From: Arthrobacter sp. Leaf337
Lineage (GTDB): Bacteria; Actinomycetota; Actinomycetes; Actinomycetales; Micrococcaceae
Assembly: GCF_001423745.1 (NCBI RefSeq)
Contig: NZ_LMPC01000011.1
Location: forward strand, 1-61,581
Length of the DNA: 61,581 bases
Direction of reading: 5' to 3'
Shown here: in pieces, positions 51,809-58,411 of the stretch
Layout: the number at the start of each line of letters is the position of its first letter
Numbering within the stretch: the first letter of the stretch is position 1
Position numbers and translations under genes: made by a program
Notes under the pieces: generated by a model
Database searches by the model: none
Seen by the model: the letters and a program-made list of their open reading frames with translations, nothing else
What the model was told of the DNA's origin: nothing

Positions 51809-52660
51809 ATGGGTTCATTTCCTTTGCTTCCGGACAGGAACGGGCGACGGCGGTTTGTTGCCTTGGGGGATTCGTTCACCGAGGGCGTGGGGGATCGGAG
51901 CAAGCGGCTGCCCAACGGGGTGCGCGGCTGGGCCGACCGGGTTGCTGAGAAACTGGCCAAGGCCGAACCCGGGTGGGAGTACGCGAACCTCGCTATCCGC
52001 AGCAAGAGGCTTCGGCACATCATCGATGAGCAACTGGAGCCGGCGCTCGCCATGCAGCCGACCCTGGTGACCCTGTACGCCGGCGGCAATGACATCCTGG
52101 ATTTCGGCACCGATGTGGATGCGCTCATGGCCGAGTACGAATCGCTCGTGGCCCGGCTGGCGGCCACGGGTGCCACCGTGGTGCTATTCACCGGTTTCGA
52201 CGTCAAGGTGTCCGCTGTCCTGGAGCCCCTCAAGAAGCGCAACATCGCCTACAACCGCCGCGTCCGGGAAATCGCGGCCAGGTACAACGCAGTGCTGGTG
52301 GATTACTGGTGCTTCGATGCGTTCCATGACCGGCGGATGTGGGACTCGGACCGGCTGCACATGTCCAAAGCGGGGCACAAATACCTGGCCGGCCAGGTCC
52401 TGGACCATTTGGGCGTGCCGCACAAGATCAGCCCGCTGGAGTGGGAACCGCCGTCGAAACTGAGCCTGCGGGAGTGGGAACAGGCGCAGCGCCGCTGGGT
52501 GCATGACTGGGTGTTGCCACTTTTTGGCCGCAAGCTGCGCGGCGTCACCCTCGGGGACATGCTAAGCCCGCGCTGGCCGGAACCGGTCAAAGTTCCGCGG
52601 AAGGGTGGCCTCAAGAAACTCCTTGAGAAGGCGCCGGCAGCTGCGCCCGAGGGGAACTAG
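51809..52660 (+). CDS. SGNH/GDSL hydrolase, first paralogue
   Basis: A 283-residue esterase/lipase-like protein. Block I is VALGDSFTEGVGD with catalytic Ser22. Block III GGND holds N94, and the DRLHMSKAGH motif holds the Asp181-His184 pair. No signal peptide, so cytosolic. It is clearly paralogous to the protein at 56184 (shared VRGWADRVAEKL, AGGNDIL/AGANDIL and DRLHMSKAGH/DRMHMSAAGH). The C-terminal ~60 residues are Arg/Lys/Pro-rich. It probably deacylates a small ester or a cell-wall precursor; the substrate is unknown. Apparently leaderless. Confidence 0.88.
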   Translation: MGSFPLLPDRNGRRRFVALGDSFTEGVGDRSKRLPNGVRGWADRVAEKLAKAEPGWEYANLAIRSKRLRHIIDEQLEPALAMQPTLVTLYAGGNDILDFGTDVDALMAEYESLVARLAATGATVVLFTGFDVKVSAVLEPLKKRNIAYNRRVREIAARYNAVLVDYWCFDAFHDRRMWDSDRLHMSKAGHKYLAGQVLDHLGVPHKISPLEWEPPSKLSLREWEQAQRRWVHDWVLPLFGRKLRGVTLGDMLSPRWPEPVKVPRKGGLKKLLEKAPAAAPEGN

Positions 52661-52944
52661 CTGTCCAGGAGGTTTTCGTAGCCCGGGGCAACCCTGCCGG
52701 CGTGGAATTCCTCGACGTCGAACTCCGCCACACCGTTCGTGTAAAAAGGGTCCTGGACCAGCGACGCGTCCAGGCTGGCCCGGTCCGCGTTGGACAGCAG
52801 CAGCGCGCCGGTGCGGGGGATCTTCCGGCCGGCGACAATAAAGATCCCCTGGTCGAAGGCATCCTGCAGCCACGCGACGTGCGCGTTGAGATGGAAATCG
52901 ACGATCTCTTCGGGAACCTTATAGGTCAGGGAGACTACGTACAT
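52657..52944 (-). CDS. YciI family protein
   Basis: A 95-residue protein with the YciI ferredoxin-like dimer fold: MYVVSLTYKVP at the start, H-x-AWLQDAFDQGIFIVAGRKIPRTGALLL in the middle and DPFYTNGVAEFDVEEFHAG near the end. The His/Asp pocket of the family (H21 region and DPF) is present. YciI-like proteins are small-molecule enzymes or chlorite-dismutase-like relatives of unclear role. Its stop overlaps that of the convergent SGNH gene on CTAG. Confidence 0.83.
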   Translation of the reverse strand: MYVVSLTYKVPEEIVDFHLNAHVAWLQDAFDQGIFIVAGRKIPRTGALLLSNADRASLDASLVQDPFYTNGVAEFDVEEFHAGRVAPGYENLLDS

Positions 52945-53007
52945 GCGGCCAGCCTACCGGTTACCCGCCGGCCCGGCGAGGAGCTCCCGGCCACGCCAGC
53001 CGGCCAC

Positions 53008-53640
53008 CTACGGAAGCAGTTTCAGTGCGCTGTTCCAGTTGTACTCAGGGTGGGCGTTGCCAGCCTGCAGCCCTATGATCAGCAGCTGAAAGGCTTCCAG
53101 CTCCCGCGCGCGGCGCAACGGCCCCACATCGATGGCGCGCAAACCGGAATCATTGACGAAGCTGGCCACGGCAGCCTTCGCATCGGCGGAATCGCCGGCC
53201 AGAAGGACGTCCAGCGTCTGTCCGGCCACTTCCCCGGCAGCCAGTGTGGAGGCGAAGACCGTGTTGAAGCCCTTGACCACGGTTGCGCCGGGAACCAGAG
53301 CCTGGATCTCCTCGGCTGCGGAGCTCCCGGCAGGCACTGTCAGGGAGTCGAACGTTTCCGTGTCCACAGGGTTGCAGACATCCACGATCGTCTTGCCGTT
53401 GAGCGCCTCGCCGTAGTGGCCGGCAATGTCCTTGGACACCTCGAAGTGGGTTGCAAGGACAACAATGCTGCCCTCAATTTCCTGGCCGGTTGTTCCGGCG
53501 GAGGCATTCGTCTCGGACGCCAGGGTGGAGGCGGCGACTGCATCCCGGCTAAGGATCTGGATGCTGCGGCCGGCACTTGCGGCGCGGGCGGCGATCGCTG
53601 CCGCCATGTTGCCGGTACCGATGATCGTGATGTCAGTCAT
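53008..53640 (-). CDS. F420-dependent NADP reductase-like protein (NADP-binding)
   Basis: A 210-residue protein of the coenzyme-F420-dependent NADP oxidoreductase family. The N-terminal Rossmann motif is TIIGTGNMAAAIAARAASAG (G-x-G-x-x-A). Then VVLATHFEVSKDIAGHYGEALNGKTIVDVCNPVDTETF follows, and the C-terminal VGPLRRARELEAFQLLIIGL is characteristic. Whether it uses F420 is not visible; actinobacteria do make F420. It is divergent from a marR gene, so that regulator may control it. A clear AAGGA ribosome-binding site precedes ATG 53640. Confidence 0.82.
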   Translation of the reverse strand: MTDITIIGTGNMAAAIAARAASAGRSIQILSRDAVAASTLASETNASAGTTGQEIEGSIVVLATHFEVSKDIAGHYGEALNGKTIVDVCNPVDTETFDSLTVPAGSSAAEEIQALVPGATVVKGFNTVFASTLAAGEVAGQTLDVLLAGDSADAKAAVASFVNDSGLRAIDVGPLRRARELEAFQLLIIGLQAGNAHPEYNWNSALKLLP

Positions 53641-53706
53641 GCTGCTTCCTTAGATCGGAACGGCTGCTCGGACAGCGGGGCTTGAACTGTCAATGATTTT
53701 TTCTCC

Positions 53707-53712
53707 TAGGAT
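53707..53712 (+). promoter_or_regulatory. Candidate -10 element (TAGGAT) for leaderless marR mRNA
   Basis: TAGGAT ends 6 bases before the ATG at 53719; TTGAAC at 53682-53687 may be the -35 (spacer 19). No ribosome-binding site. Confidence 0.5.
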
Positions 53713-53718
53713 GTATCC

Positions 53719-54198
53719 ATGACCGAACCCCGCTGGCTCAACGCTGACGAACGCCGCGCCTGGCTGGCCCAGCTGAGCATCAACACCTTGCTTCCGGCAG
53801 CGCTGGACACCAAAATGCACGCCGCGGGCAAGCTTTCGCTTTTCGACTACAACGTACTCGCCATGCTCTCCGAAGCGGAAGGCCGCTTCCTTCCCATGAG
53901 CGAACTCGCCGCCCGGACCAGCGCCTCGCTGTCGCGGTTGTCGCATGTGGTCACCAAGCTGCAGAACCGCGGGTGGGTGGAACGCCGTCCGCATCCGCGC
54001 GACGCGCGTGTCACCACCGCCCATCTGACCGACGACGGCATGGCGACGATCGTTGAGCTGGCGCCCGGCCATGTGGAAGCCGTCCGCTCGCTGTTCCTTG
54101 ACGCACTCTCCGAGCGGGACGTTGCCGACCTGGCCCGCATTGGCGAGAAGATCGTGGGCCGGCTGGATGCGGATCACTGGATCCTGCGCGAGTCCTGA
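53719..54198 (+). CDS. MarR family regulator
   Basis: A 159-residue regulator. The winged helix (about 45-110) includes YNVLAMLSEAEGRFLPMSELAARTSASLSRLSHVVTKLQNRGWVERRPHPRDARVTTAHLTDDG, the conserved MarR recognition helix and D-x-R-x wing. It is divergent from the F420/NADP-binding protein gene; the 78-bp gap is just enough for shared control. Such regulators usually respond to phenolic compounds or oxidation. The stop codon lies in the first unit of a 14-bp tandem repeat. Apparently leaderless. Confidence 0.88.
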   Translation: MTEPRWLNADERRAWLAQLSINTLLPAALDTKMHAAGKLSLFDYNVLAMLSEAEGRFLPMSELAARTSASLSRLSHVVTKLQNRGWVERRPHPRDARVTTAHLTDDGMATIVELAPGHVEAVRSLFLDALSERDVADLARIGEKIVGRLDADHWILRES

Positions 54199-54268
54199 AC
54201 CGCGAGTCCTGAACCGCGAGTCCTGAACCGCGAGTCCTGAACCGCGAGTCCTGAACCGCGAGTCCTGA
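54187..54268. repeat. 14-bp tandem repeat, about six copies, at the 3' end of marR
   Basis: CGCGAGTCCTGAAC starts at 54187 and repeats at 54201, 54215, 54229, 54243 and (last 2 bases changed) 54257. The marR stop TGA (54196-54198) is in copy 1, so copy-number change would not alter the protein. No ribosome-binding site or hairpin is formed by the unit. Confidence 0.92.
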
Positions 54269-54300
54269 CGAGCGACGCGACCCAACGCGGGCGGCGGCCG

Positions 54301-54306
54301 TAGTGT
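54301..54306 (+). promoter_or_regulatory. Candidate -10 element (TAGTGT) for leaderless glutaminase mRNA
   Basis: TAGTGT ends 7 bases before the ATG at 54314; no ribosome-binding site is seen. Confidence 0.4.
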
Positions 54307-54313
54307 TGGGTCC

Positions 54314-56140
54314 ATGGAATCGCCCATCCAGAGCTACCTGCAGCAGATCCACGCCGAGATCGCCCAGCTCAAGGATGGCAAGCCTTACAGCACCATCCCG
54401 GCAATGGCCAACGTGGATCCGGACCGTTTCGGCATTGCGCTGGCCACCGTCGACGGCCAGGTCTATGAGGTGGGGGACACACGCGCGGAATTCACCATCC
54501 AGTCCATCTCGAAACCGTTCACCTACGGGCTGGCCCTTGAAGACCTTGGCAACGACGCCGTGGATGCAAAGGTGGATGTCGAACCCTCCGGCGACTCCTT
54601 CAACGAGATCTCATTGGCAGAGGGGACGGGCCGCCCGGCGAACGCCATGATCAACGCGGGAGCACTCACCGCTACATCACTGATCAGGGGATCCGGCGGC
54701 CAGTCCAGCTTCAAACGGATTCTCAGCACATATTCAGCATTCGCGGGCCGTCAGCTATCCGTGGACCAGAAGGTCTTCGAGTCTGAGTTGAAACACGGGC
54801 ACCGTAATACGGCGCTGGCCCACCTGCTGCGCTCCTTCAACATCATCGAGGACGACCCCACGCCTGTCCTGGAGGACTATTTCCGCCAGTGCTCGGTCCT
54901 GGTGAACAGCTTCGACCTCGCCATTATGGCCGCCACCCTCGCGAACGGCGGAAAGAATCCGCTCACCCACAGGCAGGTACTGGAGATCGGCCCGGTGGAA
55001 AGGGTGTTGTCGGTGATGATGACGTCCGGCATGTACGACGACGCCGGTGCCTGGATCAGCAGCGTGGGCATGCCCGGCAAGAGCGGTGTTGCCGGCGGAA
55101 TTATCGCCGTCCTGCCGGGCCAGGTGGGGCTGGCGGTCTACTCTCCGCCGCTCGATGAACACGGCGGCAGCGTCCGGGGTTTGGCCACCGCCCAGAGACT
55201 TTCCCGGGACATGGAGCTGCACTTCGTCAGGGCTGCGCGCGCGGGGCGTTCGGCCATCCTTGCCGCATACGACGTCACCGAAACGCCATCGGGCATCCGG
55301 CGCAATGCTGAAGCGTCCGACGTCCTCCGTGCCCACGGACACCGGGCGCGCGTCATAGAACTCAATGGTGACCTTCTCTTCGCCGGGACCGAATCAATGG
55401 TGCGCGAGCTCAGCAGCCTGGACGACGACGTCGAGCTGGTGGTTCTGGACCTTCGCCGGACCGATCAGGTCAGCGACGTCGCCCTGCGCATGCTCGACGT
55501 GGCGCGGGCGGGGCTGGCCGGCGCGGGCCGCGAACTGGTGCTGATCGAAGCGGACGGTGCCGTAGCGGAGTCTCTTGGCGAACGGAACGGGCACCCGGAC
55601 GAGGCCGTACCTTCGTTTTCCGCCCGCAGCGCCGCCGTCGAATTTTGCGAAACCCGGCTGCTGGCAAAGTACGGGAACAGGCTGCTGCTCAGGGACCACG
55701 TTCCGGTCACGGATTCGCCCGCGCTGGCGCCGCTCGACGAGGCGGACGCGCTGGCCCTGCAAGACCTCATGACGGCGAAGAAATACGACGACGGCGACGT
55801 CATCCGCCGCATCGGGCTGCGGTTTGGCGGGGTCTACTTCATTACCTCCGGCAAGGTCAGCAGTACGTCGTCCGGAGCCAACTCTGACCCGGTCAAGCTC
55901 AACACCCTCAGCGCCGGGATGACATTCGGCGAGCTGGCGCTGGGCAGCGGCAACCGGCAGGAAACGACGGTCAGGGCGGACGGTCCCGTGGAGGTGATGG
56001 TGCTCAGTGCCGAGGCGATCTCCGAACTTGAGTCCAGCGATCCGAGGCTTGCCATCGCCCTGTGGAAAGCCCTGACCCGGGATGCCTACACGCGGGTGGA
56101 ACAATACCTGCGTGAGTCAGCCGTCCGGATCCGGGGATAG
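54314..56140 (+). CDS. glsA: Glutaminase A fused to STAS and cyclic-nucleotide-binding domains
   Basis: A 608-residue protein. Residues about 1-310 are a complete serine-dependent glutaminase: the Ser-x-x-Lys pair in QSISK (S64/K67), GRPANAMINAGALTATSLI, VNSFDLAIMAATLANGG and GMPGKSGVAGGIIAVLPGQVGLAVYSPPLDEHGGS. About 330-440 is a STAS domain (ARVIELNGDLLFAGTE ... LVVLDLRRTDQVSDVALRML). About 470-600 is a cNMP-binding fold (GDVIRRIGLRFGGVYFITSGKV ... LSAGMTFGELALGSGNRQETTVRADGPVEVMVLS, with the FGELAL phosphate-cassette motif). Ordinary glutaminases are ~310 residues. Hydrolysis of glutamine to glutamate and ammonia could be tuned by cAMP or a STAS partner. Confidence 0.92.
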   Translation: MESPIQSYLQQIHAEIAQLKDGKPYSTIPAMANVDPDRFGIALATVDGQVYEVGDTRAEFTIQSISKPFTYGLALEDLGNDAVDAKVDVEPSGDSFNEISLAEGTGRPANAMINAGALTATSLIRGSGGQSSFKRILSTYSAFAGRQLSVDQKVFESELKHGHRNTALAHLLRSFNIIEDDPTPVLEDYFRQCSVLVNSFDLAIMAATLANGGKNPLTHRQVLEIGPVERVLSVMMTSGMYDDAGAWISSVGMPGKSGVAGGIIAVLPGQVGLAVYSPPLDEHGGSVRGLATAQRLSRDMELHFVRAARAGRSAILAAYDVTETPSGIRRNAEASDVLRAHGHRARVIELNGDLLFAGTESMVRELSSLDDDVELVVLDLRRTDQVSDVALRMLDVARAGLAGAGRELVLIEADGAVAESLGERNGHPDEAVPSFSARSAAVEFCETRLLAKYGNRLLLRDHVPVTDSPALAPLDEADALALQDLMTAKKYDDGDVIRRIGLRFGGVYFITSGKVSSTSSGANSDPVKLNTLSAGMTFGELALGSGNRQETTVRADGPVEVMVLSAEAISELESSDPRLAIALWKALTRDAYTRVEQYLRESAVRIRG

Positions 56141-56183
56141 CCGCCGCTTTGTTGCTCGCGGCAACGGGTGGCAGACTATCGAT

Positions 56184-56945
56184 ATGGATTTTTCCGCCCG
56201 ATATGTAGCCTTGGGAGATTCGTTCACGGAAGGCGTCGGCGATGATGATCCGGCCCGCCCCAACGGAGTGCGGGGCTGGGCGGACCGCGTGGCTGAGCAG
56301 CTCGGTGCCGCGGACCCGTCCTTCGGCTACGCCAACCTCGCCATCCGGGGCCGGAAGCTTCGGCAGATCATGGCAGAGCAGGTGGATGCCGCCGTCGAAC
56401 TTAAACCCACGCTGGTGACCATTTATGCGGGGGCCAACGACATCCTCCGTCCCAGGATCGACATCGACGACCTTTTGGCCGAGTACGACGCCGGCATCCG
56501 CGAGTTGAGTGCGACAGGTGCCACCGTTGTGATGTTCACAGGCTTCGACGCCCGCGGCTCCAAGGTTTTCGGCACGATGCGCGGCCGCACCGCCATTTAT
56601 AACGAGCTGGTGCGCGGTATTGCCGGAGACCACGGCGCCCTGCTGGTGGACTACTGGCGCTTCAGCGAATATTACGACTGGGGCATGTGGGCCAAGGACC
56701 GGATGCACATGTCCGCCGCCGGCCACGCGAACATGGCGAAGAGGGTGCTGACGGTCCTCGAACACGATCACTCCATCGATGTCCCGCCCATGACGCCCGT
56801 GCCTGAGCTGAGCCGGGCCGACGCCATCAGGGCGAATGCGCGCTGGGTGCGGGAGTTTGCCGGACCCTGGGTGGTCCGCCGGGTCACGGGCAAGTCCTCG
56901 GGCGACGGCCTCCAGCCGCGATACAGCCAGCTCACGCGCCTCTGA
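56184..56945 (+). CDS. SGNH/GDSL hydrolase, second paralogue
   Basis: A 253-residue SGNH hydrolase from ATG 56184. Catalytic features: ALGDSFTEGVGD (Ser13), YAGANDIL (Asn of block III) and DRMHMSAAGH (Asp-His pair). It is a paralogue of the protein at 51809, which lies 3.5 kb upstream on the same strand, with MarR and glutaminase genes between. The C-terminal part is shorter. No signal peptide. No ribosome-binding site; GACTAT or CAGACT a few bases upstream of the start may be a -10, so a leaderless message is possible. Substrate unknown. Confidence 0.87.
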   Translation: MDFSARYVALGDSFTEGVGDDDPARPNGVRGWADRVAEQLGAADPSFGYANLAIRGRKLRQIMAEQVDAAVELKPTLVTIYAGANDILRPRIDIDDLLAEYDAGIRELSATGATVVMFTGFDARGSKVFGTMRGRTAIYNELVRGIAGDHGALLVDYWRFSEYYDWGMWAKDRMHMSAAGHANMAKRVLTVLEHDHSIDVPPMTPVPELSRADAIRANARWVREFAGPWVVRRVTGKSSGDGLQPRYSQLTRL

Positions 56946-56947
56946 CC

Positions 56948-56975
56948 TTCGCCGCGAGCCGTTCGCCGCGAGCCG
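56948..56975. repeat. 14-bp tandem duplication just after the SGNH stop
   Basis: TTCGCCGCGAGCCG at 56948-56961 and 56962-56975, both exact, starting 3 bp after the stop codon of the SGNH gene. It shares CCGCGAG with the 14-bp unit at 54187. Confidence 0.85.
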
Positions 56976-56985
56976 TCGCTGGAAC

Positions 56986-57846
56986 TTATCGCCTGAAGCC
57001 GGGCGTCGCGAGCAGTTCGCCGCCTGCCCGCACGGCCAGTACCTCGATATTCCACCCGTCCGTGGCGCGGTCCAGCATCGGCATCCCGCCGGCCACGATG
57101 GCCGTCGCCAGCACGTCGGCCGTCACGATGTCCGCCGCCGCAACCGAAACCTGGCGGAATGCCGGGGCTGCACGGACTCCGCTGGCTGCGCCGATCCCTG
57201 CTCCGGCAGCCCAGATATGGTCTCCCCGTTCCGCGGAACCGGAGGTCGCCAGTGCCAGCTTTGCCCCCGCTTTGCCTCCCAGCGGGTAACCGGCAATCAA
57301 GGTCCGGCGGTCCTCCGGATCCACGATGCCGGCCCGCCACGGCTCATTGGAGCCGGAACCCGGGCTCTCGGCTCCGGGCGATCCGCTGACCAGCACATCG
57401 CCGCCGGCGTTCAGGCACCAGTCGCGAAGGCCCAGGGCGAGCAAGGATGTGCCCGCCTCCTGGATCGCATATCCCTTGACGATCCCGGACAGGTCGAGCA
57501 CGCCGTCGGGCCGTTCAGGCGTGAACGCACCTTCGGTCAGCAGCCCCCAGCCGACGGCGTCCGCGTAGAGCCGGCGCATGACTTCGGCGGCGTCCGGGAG
57601 TTTGATCTCGGCGCGCGCCAGCCTGCTGGCCTCGGAATCGGCGCGGTACAGGCTGAACGTTTCGTCCAGCCCGGCAAAAAGCCGTTCGACGACGGCGGTG
57701 GCCGCTACCAGCTCGTCCGCGCCTGAAGCCGCGGGCAGGGTCAGGCTGACCACCGTTCCCATGCAGCTGAAGGTCCTGGCCCGCAACGACGGCGCCTCCA
57801 GCGGCTGGGCTTCGGCTCCGGTTTGCGGATCAGAGATTCGCTGCAT
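56986..57846 (-). CDS. apbE: FAD:protein FMN transferase
   Basis: A 286-residue ApbE-family flavin transferase. The domain starts at FSCMGTVVSLTLP (about 26-38) and shows FSLYRADSEASRLAR, LDLSGIVKGYAIQEA, LNAGGDVLVSG and TATSGSAERGDHIW-like blocks, with the conserved lysine in VKGYA. It moves FMN from FAD onto a threonine of a target protein in the extracytosolic space. No signal peptide is visible, so localisation may depend on an unrecognised N-terminus. Its start overlaps the end of the FMN-binding protein gene by 17 bp, so the enzyme and its substrate are co-translated. Confidence 0.9.
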   Translation of the reverse strand: MQRISDPQTGAEAQPLEAPSLRARTFSCMGTVVSLTLPAASGADELVAATAVVERLFAGLDETFSLYRADSEASRLARAEIKLPDAAEVMRRLYADAVGWGLLTEGAFTPERPDGVLDLSGIVKGYAIQEAGTSLLALGLRDWCLNAGGDVLVSGSPGAESPGSGSNEPWRAGIVDPEDRRTLIAGYPLGGKAGAKLALATSGSAERGDHIWAAGAGIGAASGVRAAPAFRQVSVAAADIVTADVLATAIVAGGMPMLDRATDGWNIEVLAVRAGGELLATPGFRR

Positions 57847-58411
57847 CGATGGCCGCCTGGAGGGAGTTCAGATAAGCGACGCTGGTCACGGTGGCGCCTC
57901 CGATGGTCTGGACGTCGGCCGACTGGGCGGCGAGGACTTCGGACCTGAGGAGGGGCGCTGCCCGGTTGCTGATCTGGACGGATTTGCGGTCGTCGTCGGT
58001 CAGCTGCAGGGCCTCCACATCGGTGATGGCGCCGGCCTTTACCGTGATCTGGACCTGGACTGCACCGAAGCGCGTCTGCACCACACTGCCGGTGTAGGTT
58101 CCCCCGGCCTTCGCGGCGGCTCCGGTAGTGGGCTCTGCAGCCGCACCCGAATCCGTTCCGGCGGTGCCGGTGCCGGCGCCGGAGGATCCCGTGCCGCTGG
58201 CGCCCGTATCCGTAGACCCCGAGCTGGAGCTGGAGGAACCGGTGGAACCGGTGGCGCCGGTAGCGCCCGTAGTGCCGGTGGTTCCGTTGATGCCTGCCGA
58301 GGTGCTGGCCGCGGCGCTCCGCGTGTCCTCCACGTGGATGCCTGATTGCCATCCCGCAAGCAGGATGCCCGCGGAGGCAAGTGCTGCCGATACTGCTGCG
58401 CGTATTCTCAC
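57830..58411 (-). CDS. FMN-binding domain protein (probable ApbE substrate)
   Basis: A 193-residue protein. An N-terminal membrane anchor or signal (about 5-20) is followed by a long Gly/Ser/Thr low-complexity linker (about 35-98) and an FMN-binding domain (about 102-190: GTYTGSVVQTRFGAVQVQITVKAG, then ILRSEVLAAQSADVQTIGGATVTSVAYLNSLQAAI). The GGATVTS segment (171-177), preceded by D166, matches the ApbE target motif, with T174 the probable flavinylated residue. It sits outside the membrane and passes electrons between the membrane reductase encoded upstream and an unknown acceptor. Confidence 0.85.
   Translation of the reverse strand: MRIRAAVSAALASAGILLAGWQSGIHVEDTRSAAASTSAGINGTTGTTGATGATGSTGSSSSSSGSTDTGASGTGSSGAGTGTAGTDSGAAAEPTTGAAAKAGGTYTGSVVQTRFGAVQVQITVKAGAITDVEALQLTDDDRKSVQISNRAAPLLRSEVLAAQSADVQTIGGATVTSVAYLNSLQAAIDAANL

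Noticed and set aside
54187..54268. CRISPR-like array
   Set aside because: The 14-bp units are directly adjacent with no spacers, so it is a simple tandem repeat; no cas genes nearby.
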